A stretch of 64,000 bases of DNA from Brachycybe producta (GCA_036925085.1 JAUPFP010000044.1:1488001-1552000); one strand, 5' to 3'. Positions 46,008 to 58,440 are shown, numbered from the stretch's first letter. Numbers and translations are program-made. Notes: generated by a model not told the origin, from the sequence alone.

Positions 46008-46965
46008 ATATACAAAGTGACTCAAATATTTGTATAATACAATTTGGTTGTTAATAACTACCATGTTTATTTTCTTAAATTTAATTTAATAATTTTAGAA
46101 TTAAGAATAAATGTTACAATAGGGGCCTAAAGATTACATATAAAAGCTTTATATGTTTTATGTTTAAATGGTGCATTATCTCAAAAAATTGAAAATGTCC
46201 TAAATTCTCGTCAAGACATTGCTGACATCAGTGTGCGCAACCTCCTGTTTATACAATTCTGACAACAAAGTATCCGCACAAATGCCTTCATGAGAATTGA
46301 AGGACATTTTCAATACTTGCCATAATGAATCATTTAAAGTGGCTGAATAGATATTTCTTTTGTTTTTGTCAGCTCGGATGGCGCGCCTTCAATGGCTATA
46401 TTTATGTTCTATAGGAGTTCTCTTCCCCCAAACAAGCCGTTTTGAGAAAATTCATATTTTTCAAACGAACGTTTTTTTTTTCAGGAGAAACACGTTACAG
46501 ACTTTTTTATACGTAGTTTTTATGACACTTTGAAAAAGACGAAAATAGTTTTTTTATGTAGTGTCAATGGAAAAACCAAAAAAGTCATTTCAAATTGCTA
46601 TCAAATGGTTATTTTTTAAGATATTACCATGAAGAATAATCTTTTACCATTCTAGTTATAAAACAATTATAATTTTTTCATAATGTTGTTTCACTTGACG
46701 TTTTTGCGTCCAAATTTTACAAACAAAACGTCTAAAGAGCACAGCAGCATTGGCGACTGAGCTGGTGCTGTCCGGAAAGACAAAACAGAAATAAATATCT
46801 ATTAAGCCACCTTTAAACATAAAACATGTAATGCTGTTATATATCTAATTTTTATTGTAACATTCACTTTTAATTATTAAATTAAAATTTAAGAAAATAA
46901 ACATGGTAGTTATTAATGTTCAATCAAAGTGTACATATATATACAGTTTTGAGGACACTTTGTAT
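46008..46965. repeat. Large inverted repeat enclosing a second fold-back (family E)
   Basis: Outer arms: TATACAAAGTG at 46010 and AATAACTACCATGTTTATTT near 46055 pair with AAATAAACATGGTAGTTATT near 46900 and CACTTTGTATA near 46960. Inside at 46332-46815 is a complete family E element: GTGGCTGAATAGATATTTC at the left, AAATAAATATCTATTAAGCC at the right. The outer element was probably the older one, with E nested in it. Confidence 0.7.
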
Positions 46966-47394
46966 ATTGTGCGCATGTAACTGTTTTCGATACTTATTCA
47001 TAAAAATGGGCGTAATTTAAACTGAACCATAATCTCTACACCTTGAATATCATCCATCAATGTTGCTTTCTACATTGGAGTCTACATTGTATATTTATAA
47101 TACCATGCATTAACATTATTTTAGACAAAAAATAAAATATAAGAGAAAACATTTTTGTTGGTATCATAATAAATAATCCATACTTTTTCTTTCTTAAATC
47201 ATATTTCTGCACTCAACTTGCTCACACTTGAGATAATAGGGTTTTTTTTTCTTGATATTGTACGGTCAAGTTATTAGTTTACCACCCATTGTTATAGGGA
47301 GTAAAGGTGTTCAACTAAGTAAGAGAAAATAGGCAGACTGGTATAACTGGTAATCGTGCATTTTTCAGATGGGCCACATTGTTTGACGGCCAGG

Positions 47395-47760
47395 TTTTTT
47401 TCATTAGATTGCCGATTTTATGATGAAACTTGATAAAAGTTTCAAAATCGCATTAGAAACTGATGTTTTTTTAATAGAAAATCCAGAAACTGGGCTGTAT
47501 GGGCGTCATGGGCCGTTTGGTCTTTGTGGAGTTCCTGAGTCTGGTGGCCTTTGCGGGCGTCGTGTGGCATGGTGGATTTTTTGGGCTTTATGAGTCTAGT
47601 GGACTTTGTGGGCCTCATATGCCTGGTAGGCTTTGCGGGATCAAGTGACCTTTTCTGCAGTCCGGCCAGCTCAAGGATTTTGTGGCCTTGGAATACTTTA
47701 TGGCCCTAACGGGCTTTGCGGGCCTTGGTGGTAGGTTGAGCTCATTGTAAAGTTTTGTGA
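47395..47760 (+). repeat. Degenerate G/T-rich repeat of GGGCTTTGTGGGCC-like units
   Basis: Phrases such as GGGCGTCATGGGCC, GGCCTTTGCGGGC, GGACTTTGTGGGCCTCAT and GGGCTTTGCGGGCCTTGG recur at irregular spacing of about 15-25 bases. The reverse-complement style of the same sequence is at 22790-22925. No frame is open throughout. Confidence 0.6.
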
Positions 47761-48759
47761 ACTTTGTTTGCTCTCAATGTTTTTTAACAAATTGTAGGTC
47801 TCTACAATTAAATGTAACGTGTTACTTCTTTTATGTAGACTTTATTAAGTTATGTAATACAACAGACATAAAAGTAACAGTTGGATCTAGTTACTAACGC
47901 TTGAATGTGACTGTCGTTTTAACCCTAAAAAAACATGGAAGAAAAAAACAACAAACATTTATGCAAATTTAGAATGTGAAAAACTCTTTTACATTTACAT
48001 AGAAAATGACAGAGAATCATTAAAACTTGTTAATAAAAACAAATGTACAAAGAACACATTCACAGAAACAACAATTTCTATGAGACACTTCATTTTATTT
48101 AATGAATGTTACATAAAATGAAAGTCGAAAATTTAATGCAATTAATTATATAATATTAAAACTTAAAGATTCACAATAATATTAAAGCTAAACAAACATT
48201 AAATGCGTCAATGGAAAAAAATTATGACTAAAATAAACATTATAAATAATGTTTCACAGGGCAGCCGCCCCTCCTCCTACACAGTTTTTAATAAAACCAG
48301 GGATCGCATCATTACATAGCTGAATTTAAATTTGAAAAATTTGCCTGTCGTCTGTCTTTAAAAACCGATTTTTGTTTCACTTTTTCTCCCGAATGCAACA
48401 GACGTTTAGACGCCAAAAATAAAACGAGACAAATCCATTTTCTTCGACTCGACGACATGTACACACTGTGTCACATTCATGTTAAAATAAAACCATTTAT
48501 TTTTGTTTAATTATCTTAATTAAATTTACAGCTCTATTAGCTGTACATAGTGGCCGTAGTGTCATCTTGCTTCTTGTATAAATTACAGTATAACCATTGT
48601 TTTGTATCACATTAGCTGTGACATTATTGAATATTTTACATTTTAAAACATAAAAAACATCCTTATTTATCTTGTGATATAGTGTTTTGTTTAGAATTAT
48701 TTTAAGTTGATTTTCGAACTATTTTTTGTATTCTGCGTTTAAGTAAAAAATTGAAAGTT

Positions 48760-48824
48760 ATTAATAAATGATTTGGATACCATTCTAGTTTCTAACTAGA
48801 ATGGTAACCGAATCATTTATTAAT
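48760..48824. repeat. Near-perfect 31-bp hairpin with 3-nt loop
   Basis: ATTAATAAATGATTTGGATA and on to CTAGTT (48760-48790) pairs with 48794-48824. Only one or two mismatches. It is the tip of a family C element whose remainder runs to about 49075. It would fold strongly if transcribed. Confidence 0.8.
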
Positions 48825-49075
48825 AAGCCCTAGTTTCATGTTGATGTATTTCAATATAAGCTTTTTATAGAGACACAAATTTAAAAAAATGTCGCCTGTT
48901 TAAAGTTGGATCATTTTCAATCTGCCATAAAAAGCTTATTTTAAAAAAAATATCAACTTGAAAATACCGTAGTATAAGTGATTGAGCTACCCTTCTAGTT
49001 TGTAAAACATTTTCAATTTTTTATATTAATTTTGCTCTTGAAAAACAACTTTTAGAGTTCAAGATATGGTTACAC
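48825..49075. repeat. Fold-back repeat family C, remainder
   Basis: CATGTTGATGTATTTCAATA, AAATATCAACTTGAAAATAC, GAGCTACCCTTCTAGTTTG. Continuous with the hairpin at 48760. Confidence 0.7.
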
Positions 49076-49746
49076 TTTAAAACCACTTTTAACTTCTTGC
49101 ATAGTTTATGAAAACGAAATAAAAAATGGCAACTAAATTAAATGTTGCACATATATTTTTTAAAGAGGAGGATAGATAAAAAAAAATACATTGTAACCAC
49201 CCTGCACTATATATATATTTTTCTGAAATCGATTACAGATAAAATACCTTAACAACTTAAGATTTAAACTAATGGTTTAAGATTGTCTCATGTATAGAAA
49301 ATCCCTTATTTCTATCTTAAAATATGCATAAAAATATTCTAAGCATCAATTTAATGGGACCAAGTTTCTTGGGCACCATAAACTAAAACCACAACACACT
49401 TGAAAAAGTGCTCATTAACTTCCGTGCTGTATTTTAAATGCTTATTAGGCAGCTTTACAAAGTTCATCAGCAGGTATAAAAAAAATATTAAATCATGTGC
49501 ATATTTTAGCATAGTTAATAAAGCTGTTTTAGAAATACAGGCTTTTGTTTACAAACATAAGCTTTAAAGTCTGACGGAGTTTTTTTTTTTTTCCATCTTC
49601 TTCTGAGGTAATTTTGTTGAAGCAACCGGAATTTTTCTTTTTTCTGGAAAAAGAACCAAATGTAGGAGGCCCTATTGTAGTTTCTACATGCAATTATCGA
49701 TCGAATATCGACCAAAAACAGAGGATAAACAAGTAAGAAAAAGGAA

Positions 49747-49748
<2 letters not shown>

Positions 49749-49803
<55 letters not shown>
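49749..49803. repeat. (AT)n microsatellite
   Basis: About 27 uninterrupted AT dinucleotides. Confidence 0.97.
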
Positions 49804-49805
<2 letters not shown>

Positions 49806-49864
49806 CTATATATATACATTTATATGTTAACCCTGTGCTCAATTTCTTTTATCAGCAACCTTAG

Positions 49865-50295
49865 GCAAAAATTCAAGAAAGGAAAACTCAGTACTTGAAT
49901 TTCAACTTGAACCCTCTGAATAAGGGTTGGCCCTTCATTACAGAAAAAATAGGTCATAAAATTGTGACAATCACATCTTATGGATGTCACTATTTTGTGC
50001 GATAAAACATTTTATAGCAGTTGTTTTTTTTTTCATTGACACTTCATGAAAAACTATTATTTCCGCATTTTTCAAACTGTCATAAAAAGTTTATTTTTAA
50101 AGATATCCTCATGAAAAAATTATTAATATCATCATCAACTATTCTAGTTTCTAAAATATTTTGATTTTTTTTTTGTTTGAATGTTTCTCTTGAAAAACGT
50201 TCACTTGAAAAATATAAATTTTCTCAAAGACCTCTTATAGAACATAAAAGGTTGCATAAAAACAAAAATAAATATCTATTCGGCCATCTTAAGTA
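49865..50295. repeat. Family F half copy and degraded family E element
   Basis: AAATTCAAGAAAGGAAAACT and TTGAACCCTCTGAATAAGGG at 49868-49930. TAAAGATATCCTCATGAAAA and AAAAATAAATATCTATTCGG at 50095-50290. Confidence 0.5.
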
Positions 50296-51114
50296 TTAAG
50301 TTTTTTTCTTAAATTTGGACCTTAAAACTGTTTGCATTTTCAATTTAAACAAAAAAAGCTTCAAAAAAAGAAAACGGATCTACATTTATGTTACATAGGA
50401 GCATAAGAATAGGATTGAATAGATAATGCAAAACAAAATATATTTGAAAAAATTACTGAAATAAGAATATTCCTTTCTAAACAAAAAAAATATAGAGATT
50501 ATATTTCGAAGTGAAATAAGAAAATAATGTGAAGTACATACATGTATATAAAAGTAAGATAATATTAAAAAAATAGACCAAGTTTCGAAGATTCAAATAT
50601 TTGGTGGCAGAAACATTGTCATTTTTTTTGTATCCAAATGTTGAACAAAAAATGTTACATGGTGTTTTTTTTTAACCATTATCATGAATTATTGAAAAGA
50701 TTTAGAATGTCAAATATGGCGGAAGCAGAAATGCTCAAAGGAAATATAAATAAAGAAAAGCGTACAGAAGGTGAACAGATAAAAAAATATACATACATAA
50801 TATATGTACTATACACAACAGTATGAAAATGAACTCAAGCAAAAAGAAAATAAAACCGACAAAACATCTACCCCTGAAATGGCACAATCACTGATAACCT
50901 CCATGTTTACCAGAGTAAACTACACATTTATATTTTATTTGGGGCTGAAAATGTTCAAATTTTATTTATGTACTCATTATTGTATGCTAAAATCGTTGCT
51001 TACTTTGTACTAAAATTGCTATCGATTTGAAAATTTATTGTGTATTTTTTATTTCAACAGACAACTTTTTTTTTTGCTATAAAATGTAAACTTAATTTTT
51101 GTGTCACATAAAAA

Positions 51115-51260
51115 AGTTGATTTTGAAAGCTATCAACATGAACATATCCTTATAAGTGAGTGAACTACCCTTCTAGTTTCGAAAACACTTTCTAGTTTCT
51201 CTTCATGTTGTGCCTAAAAGACAAAATAATCAAGAGTTTAAGAGACGTTTAAACTCTAAA
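51115..51260. repeat. Fold-back repeat family C, right half
   Basis: AAAGCTATCAACATGAACAT, GAACTACCCTTCTAGTTTCG and AAAAGACAAAATAATCAAG. Confidence 0.7.
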
Positions 51261-51351
51261 ACTATCTTAAGTATTGAAATCACACTTTTTATTGTTTTCC
51301 CGTTTTGGAAATATGACGAAGTAAACATTAACGTCTCTTTATTGTCTAATT

Positions 51352-51835
51352 CTTAAGGTGGCTGAATAGGTATTTATTTTGTTTTTGTCCACACGAATTT
51401 CGCCACTGAAGTGGTCATTATATTCTATAGGATGATGTATCTTCCCCTGCCCACCCACAGTTTTAAGAAAATATGTTTTGCAGGAAGAACATTACAACAA
51501 AATTCAAACTCTTATAAAATGTTTATTTTTTAAGATATTGCCATGAAAAAACTTTTAACATTCTAGTTATGAAAATAATTTAATTTTTTTTTCATAATGT
51601 TTTTAAAAAAACGTTTGCATGACGTTTTTTGCGTCCACATTTTTCAAAAATATCTATGGAGCTTAGCCATTAGTTACTGGACAAGAAAATAAATATATAT
51701 TCGGCCAATTTCAACAGGGGCTTATTTTTGTTGTTGTTTTGTTTTGAAACTCTGCTCAAAAGTTTCCAAGTTGAAATTCAAGTGAAAATAAAATCTCTTT
51801 TCTTGAATTTGAACCTAAATCTCTAATTAAATTTA
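51352..51835. repeat. Complete fold-back family E followed by family F copy
   Basis: E: AAGGTGGCTGAATAGGTATT at the left, AAAATAAATATATATTCGGCC at the right (about 51352-51712), with ATGACGTTTTTTGCGTCCAC in the right arm. F: AAACTCTGCTCAAAAGTTTC and CTCTTTTCTTGAATTTGAAC at 51750-51825. Confidence 0.65.
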
Positions 51836-52369
51836 CACAAAATTCCTTTCAAAGTTTATTCCACTACAATTCCAAACATGAGGGATGGGAGAATATTATA
51901 AATTTCTACTGTTGTAGAAGCAACTCCATAAAGAAACATTTGCGTCACAATCTTCTGAAAATGCATTGTTACACATATGAAGAGAATAGTAATAAAAGAG
52001 GGTCACACACACAACTAACAGCAAACGTTATAATCAATATTTGAAACGTCAATTTTGCTGCTACAGCAATATTAAAAATAACAATTTTCTCTGACATCCC
52101 CATCATCACCACCACAACACACCAAAAGTTCATTGTTTACTCAAAATATAATGGTGACTCATGACATGATGGTCTCCTTGCTTGTTTTTTTTTCATTCAT
52201 AGAAAAAATATATATTGAAAAACGAACTGTAGATTCGTTCAAAAACATCCATCAACCATCATAATTACAATATTGAGTTTTCAGATCATTAACAGAATGT
52301 TTTTTTTTTAAATAAAATGAATTAAATTGAAAAATATCTCACTTTTCAATTCAAGACAATAGTATTTTA

Positions 52370-52745
52370 CGCGCAAGGTACCCCCTTAGTACGCTCGTAT
52401 AATTAACATTCTAGTTACTTTGCTTCCCTAAGCTTTGCGCCCATGGCAAAAATAAAAACTGGCGCCCGCTTAGTGTTATTATTCTAGTTACTTTGCGCCC
52501 CTATTTTTGCGTCCCTAAGATTTGTGCCAGGCAAGAATAAAACTTAGTATTGCCGGTATCATTCTAAGGCAATACTAAGTTGTATTCTTGCCTGGCACAT
52601 GCCGGTATCATTCCAGTTACTATGCGCGCAACTAAGCTTTGCACCTAAAACATGAATAAAACTGATTTCAACTAAAACTGACACCTCTAAGCTTTGAGGC
52701 CCGAGACAGGTGCCTCGCTCGCCTCGCCCTAGTTACGGCCCTGAT
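52370..52745 (+). repeat. Degenerate repeat J, expanded block
   Basis: Phrases ATTCTAGTTACTTTGCG, CTAAGCTTTGCGCCC, GGCAAGAATAAAACTGG and GCCTCGCTCGCCTCGCCC recur two to four times. It is GC-richer than its flanks. A shorter block of the same family is at 33880-34060. Unclassified. Confidence 0.6.
52524..52598. repeat. 31-bp hairpin with 13-nt loop inside repeat J
   Basis: Arms 52524-52554 (GTGCCAGGCAAGAATAAAAC onward) and 52568-52598 (ending CTTGCCTGGCAC) pair with a single mismatch. Size and shape resemble a small-RNA precursor, but the arms consist of the local repeat unit in inverted orientation. Confidence 0.85.
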
Positions 52746-53397
52746 TTTACAATACCCATTATTGTTAGTGGATATTTTAAAAATAGACCTAGACTATATA
52801 TTGTAAAATGACAGCATTAAGTGGCTTGTTATCAACCACAAAGATCTCATAATATAATAAACTAAATGCAAGTCATTTGAATTACAAATTGGAAAGGAAA
52901 TACAAAATAAACAAAGTTGTCTGTTCATAATAATAATAACATAGGATATAATTAGTTCTGTATAATATTATACTCTTAAGGCTTGTCATTTTTAATCACA
53001 TTTGCATTTGAATAGAACGGATTTATATACACTGAAACAACCGTGCAAATATGCCATACAAAACCATTATGAAATACTGTATGTTTTCAAATATATGCTT
53101 CATAAAATGGGAGAAAAATACATAATTTTCAATAAATAATTTTTACAAACAATAGTTTACATCCACATATGCAATAATTTAGTAAATAACGTAGATTTTT
53201 CATCTTACAATTAAAGATACTAATTTTTCTTTATTAACAATTTTAATGCATGTACTGTACACAGTAGGCCTAAATAAAACTTCTCAATGTTTTTAAATTA
53301 CCTTTTGTATGCAACAAATAAAAAATATAACTTAAATTTGATTCAACTACTGTAATTAAATATTTACATGCTACAAAAAGCCAAATATGCAATAACT

Positions 53398-53702
53398 AGG
53401 GCTCGAATTTTTATGCAGCATTAAGCAAATGTTTCTCGATTTGTGGCCCAAGGGCCAATTATCAAGTAACAATTCCCTTTAGACTAACCAATAATTATTT
53501 TTTTTTTCTAATCAAAAACTCTGGTTAGAGGCTAGAACTCTAGTTGACAACTGATAGTTAGCAATCATCTAGTCTTTAACCAGCCATTTTTATTAGAAAA
53601 AAAGCACAATTGCAGTTGCTCTTGCTAATGATGATGATTACTTCACAATGCTTACATTTGTTTCACATTTGCTTGATATTTCATAGAAATCCGATCCTTA
53701 GT
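53398..53702. mobile_element. MITE family D, intergenic copy
   Basis: AGGGCTCGAATTTTTATGCA at the left. CTCTGGTTAGAGGCTAGAAC and ATCTAGTCTTTAACCAGCC in the middle. TTGCTTGATATTTCATAGAA and ATCCGATCCT at the right. Confidence 0.8.
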
Positions 53703-54136
53703 AATTATAAATGAAATGGGTTCTCACATTTACTTTGAAAAGGGCCAACCCACATGTTTAATTTCAAATGACTGACATTTTGATTGACCAAAATTAATTC
53801 TAAGGGACAAATTATGCTATAGTTTGAATGCATGTGTTCTGTATTCTTACAGGAAACGATGGGCAAACAAAAAAAAAGATAACTATTTTTAGATTATATA
53901 TGCACGACATTTGACAGGGTTATGCAAATCAATAATTTCAACAGAACCTAATGTGATATAGATGTAAAATGCAAAAAAGAGAGAGAAAAAGCCTTTCAAA
54001 ATTGATAATCACATGAAAAGCAAACAAAACCATTGACCCTAATATGTAATATGAAAAAAAAAATATCCACTCAAAAGTTAAATACACATCAAGTAGGATG
54101 TAATCCAGGCGGGATTTATTTTTATGCAAATAAGCG

Positions 54137-54141
<5 letters not shown>

Positions 54142-54186
<45 letters not shown>
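54142..54186 (+). repeat. (CT)n/(CA)n microsatellite
   Basis: About 18 CT units followed by a few CA units. Confidence 0.97.
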
Positions 54187-54802
54187 TTCATTCATTCTTC
54201 AAAAAAATCCCTTTCATGATTTTACAATATTGTAAATAATATACAGAAAAAGCTTAAATTTCGAGTTTTTTTTTTGCTTCTTGTAGTACTATACTTTACA
54301 CTAAAGTGCCAACTGTGCGCAGATTCCCTTATTTTTTTATCATAAATTAATAATTTATAAAAAAATAAAAACCAACTAGAAACTAGCAAATTAGCACACA
54401 TAAATTATTCAATGTGTTTTTACATTTCTAAAAATGTTTGACAATGTTAAATTATACAATACAGATTTTATTATTTTTCTTATGTAATATTTAGAATCAG
54501 ACATTCTTGAAATTTCCTAGCTTATTTGCAGAAACTACCAATTTGATAGCTTAGTAAGTCTGCAAAATAAATACAAACGTTTAGACATTATGAAAAATAT
54601 AAATTAAAACAAGATAATTGTACAAAATATCGTTGAGAGACAAGACATTAGCTAGACTGGCTTGATGATGATCTGAGCATTCTGTAAATTCTACGTGGAA
54701 CAGTTTGTTCCCGGCTCCAGTCTCCAGAAGGCGACCATTAAATCTCATTTTAATTTTTAAAATTTTATTTCCAAGTTTCCTGATTAATAATAAATTAATC
54801 AT

Positions 54803-55745
54803 TGTGACACCCTGTAGAAACAGAAGGTGAAACACTCAAGTCAAAAATTTAGTCTTGACAGCATGGCACCCCTTGGTGCACAGATGTTTGGACTTGGGTG
54901 GCCCGAATTCTAGAGAATTCGTGGAACCAAGTCCGACCGTGAGAAAATTGGGAATAAGTTCCAAAAATATTTCTCCTTATGATTTAGTATCCCCGGCCCA
55001 GGGCAATGATTGGCCCAGTTGGTCAATCATTAAGCCCTGAGGTGACAGTTGCCACTCCCAGGAGACCGGACCAAGTGAGCTTGAGACTTGAGTGTGAGGA
55101 CAGTCAGAGTTTAGAGACTGAGTAGACAGTCAGTCTTAAGAGTTCGGAGAGTGAACTTGTAACAGAGAGTTTTAGAGTTAAAACAAGTAAGTCTTGTTCT
55201 AGACAGTTAGTTCTAGAGAGTTAAGTTCTGACTTAGAGTAAAACAGTAATGTAAAGAGCGTTCATAATAATGTAACAAAGAGCTAGTAAAGAGACATATT
55301 ATAATACATAAACCTGTGTCAGTGTTGTGTATTTGAACTATATTGGGTTTCTGTACTCCTAAAATAGAGGAGTATCCAGCAGAAGGCACTCAGACACAGC
55401 CTGAGTCCCTCTGCCTGGAGCCTCCAGCAATCCAACGAAAAGGACTAGAGTTACTTCGGCATCGTCACGCCCTATATCCAAAGATCCCTAGGAAAGATGG
55501 TCTTTTTGTGGGCCGTACCAGGTGAGGCAAGTAAATGTCGCGCCCGGTGAACCCAATCCCCAGAGGTTCAACATCAGTAGAGGCTGGCCCGCAGCAGTCG
55601 ACAACAGAGTCGACCCCGGCACCACCGATTCATCAGAGGGAACAACGTCGTCAACAACGAAGTTCCTCACGAGTCGGCGGTGGAGCCAAAGGAGGAGGGC
55701 CAGTCACGTCACATCATTTTATATTAATTAGTAAGGCAACCAGAA
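54803..55745 (+). mobile_element. LTR-like block, possible retrotransposon fragment
   Basis: A GC-richer island with low-complexity stutter (AGAGTT-, CAGTC- and AGTTCT-type words at 55080-55230). A possible polyadenylation zone follows (AATAATGTAA, AATACATAAACC near 55265-55315). Then comes a segment with TCGCGCCCGGTGAACCC at 55538 that could be a primer-binding region, and a 74-codon Pro/Ser/Arg-rich frame at 55535-55759 that could be a gag start. No reverse transcriptase, integrase or second LTR is present. The call rests on general layout only. Confidence 0.4.
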
Positions 55746-55939
55746 AAAATGGAATTTAATTTAAAAAAAAAAACTTCGTTCGAGTCTTAGATTTTAGTTT
55801 CACCTCTGAATTCTAGCCTTTAACTAGGTTCTCCAACTGAAATAGGTATACGCATTTTTCGGTTTACTTATGAATTTCAATTTTAAAAAAAATGTTGAAG
55901 GGCGCACTTAAGATTTATGCTCTCAGTGCCAAAAACCTA

Positions 55940-57050
55940 GTTATGCCATTGGTTAAAAACCCTACTCAAAAGCGTTTAAAAGTTTAAATTCAAGTGACAA
56001 ATTTTCAACTTGAATTCGGACCTTAAAATAGTTATATTCTTGATTTTTTTTCTTTGAAAAATTGAGGAAACTCAAAGAAAAAAAAGTCAAGAAGATTTAG
56101 CTAAAACTATGTATTTCTTTTTTTTTTCTAAAATAAAGAACAAACGCCATGATGGCCCATTGAGAATCCTATTTTATTTGACAACAACTGACAAGATCAA
56201 TGGATCAACTAAGCCGCACTTGGTGGATTCAACTTCTCTTGCTTCTTTGTCATCCATGGCACGTTTACGTTTTAGAAGAAAAAAAAAATTCAGAATTGTC
56301 ATTCCCAGACATCATTCCAAATGTCACTCATACACCCACACATAATTTATAGATAACTTAATTAAAGATTTACACATGATTGCATATTAATCAGAATTTG
56401 AAATGCAATTTAAAAATAATTTTGTTTTTCAGTAAAGATCGTGTGGCCAACATCATCAAAAAAATAGATCTTAGATCCAAATTCAAGAGGAAAACACAGC
56501 ACTTGAACTTCAACTTGAATCCTCTAATACCTCATTTTCCAGTACAAAAATTAACTGCAGTTAAAAAGCTAACCACAGTTTATTTTCTAGTGGAAACAAA
56601 TGTGGTTACATTAAACATGATTAATTTTCTGTGGTTAACCACATTATTGAATGGTTAAATATGTCACTTCCTGTGTTCAAACAAATTTAGCCTACAAACA
56701 ACATGATGGGCAGTGAATGGACACTCAATTTTTGACTGAATTAGGAATGAACATTTTAACAAAATGCACGAAATCATTTAACCACCGTTGAAGTATTATA
56801 AAAATGGAAACAACAACTGTACCATTTCTAGGTTGTCTGAAGTTAAATATAATCTTGGTTACGTTAACTACAGTTATTTTTTTGTAGTGGAAATGAGGTA
56901 TACAAATTTAAATTTAACACATAAAAATCTTATTAAATTTATTATTTTTGAATAGGTAATTTTTATGATGAAAAAATTCTTAAAGAGAGTTTAAAGTTCA
57001 AGAACCAAGCTTTTTCTTGAATTTGTGCCTAAAAACACATTATGAAGAAC
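55940..57050. repeat. Cluster of family F half copies
   Basis: AACCCTACTCAAAAGCG and TTCAACTTGAATTCGGACC near 55957-56025. AAATTCAAGAGGAAAACACA and CAACTTGAATCCTCTAATAC near 56477-56530. AGAGTTTAAAGTTCAAG and TTCTTGAATTTGTGCC near 56984-57030. No gene recognised in between. Confidence 0.5.
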
Positions 57051-57798
57051 AGTTTTTTTAATTATTTAAAACCTCACAATTTTTTTTAAAAAAAGAAACT
57101 CTTGATAGCATTTAATCGATTGCAATAAACCCATCTAGAAAGAGAGAGTATCTGAGGGGGAAAAACCTATTTATAGATTTTACAGAAAAATTTCAGTGCT
57201 TCACAAATTTTCTAGGGACGAACCTACAACTCAAATCTCATAAACCTTAACATAAGGGAAAAACAGTTTTGGCAAATTGTTAATAGATCATTAAAGTAAA
57301 AGCAATGTTTGTGATGATGGTAAACAAACAAAAAAACCAACCAACAACATAGTTTCTAATGGAGAAAAACAATGATGAGAATAAAAATGGCCTCAAACAA
57401 ATGTTTGAGGCACATTGATTTTATTCTGCAAATAACAGTTTGTCCATTTTATTATAGGTTAAAAAAATAAATTAAAAGCTTTCACAATTCAGAACAAATA
57501 CACGAAGGAAAACACTGATGACGCTTCAATCAGAAGACCCAAATTTAAATGAAAAAAAAAAAAATAAGTACTTACACTTCAACTTCAATGCTCAAAACAG
57601 AGTTCCAACTTACAACCTAGAAAACCCCAGTTTTACAGAGTACCACAATGTTCGAGGGCACAGTTACCATAGGGACTTTTGCCCCATTTGTGTCAATATG
57701 GTCTATTACTGTTGGAAAAGATTGTTACTACATCACTTGTTAAACATAAAGTGAATATGTATTACAATATATTTTTGGCCCAAGTAGAGCAAAATAGC

Positions 57799-58440
57799 AC
57801 TGGTGGGCAATATTACACTGGTGGACAAAGTTACATGGATTTGGAACATTACACTGGTGGACAAAGTTACATGGATTTGGAACATTACACTGGTGGTAAA
57901 AGTTAAACTGATGGGGAATGTTCCACTGATGGGCAATGTTCCACTGATGGGCAATGTTCCACTGATGGGCAATGTTCCACTGATGGGCAATGTTCCACTG
58001 ATGGGCAATGTTCCACTGATGGGCAATGTTCCACTGATGGGCAATGTTCCACTGATGGGCAATGTTCCACTGATGGGCAATGTTCCACTGATGGGCAATG
58101 TTCCACTGATGGGCAATGTTCCACTGATGGGCAATGTTCCACTGATGGGCAATGTTCCACTGATGGGCAATGTTCCACTGATGGGCAATGTTCCACTGAT
58201 GGGCAATGTTCCACTGATGGGAAATGTTCCACTGATGGGAAATGTTCCACTGATGGGAAATGTTCCACTGATGGGAAATGTTCCACTGATGGGAAATGTT
58301 CCACTGATGGGAAATGTTCCACTGATGGGAAATGTTCCACTGATGGGAAATGTTCCACTGATGGGCAGAGTTACATTGGTGGAAAAAAATTCTACATGCA
58401 GGTAGTTACACTGCTGGACAAAATTCCACTGATGGGCAAA
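57799..58440 (+). repeat. 18-bp minisatellite
   Basis: 25 full units run from 57907 to 58356 in strict 18-base register. Unit 1 is ACTGATGGGGAATGTTCC, units 2-17 are ACTGATGGGCAATGTTCC and units 18-25 are ACTGATGGGAAATGTTCC. Diverged units flank it on both sides (ACTGGTGGACAAAGTTAC, ATGGATTTGGAACATTAC, then ATTGGTGGAAAAAAATTC). Because 18 is a multiple of three, several frames stay open on both strands (up to 249 codons on the minus strand, a PISGTL/F hexapeptide repeat). None has a convincing start, flank or homolog. Confidence 0.97.

Noticed and set aside
57907-58356. Regular direct repeats that could suggest a CRISPR array
   Set aside because: Units abut with no spacers and the genome is eukaryotic. 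It is a minisatellite.
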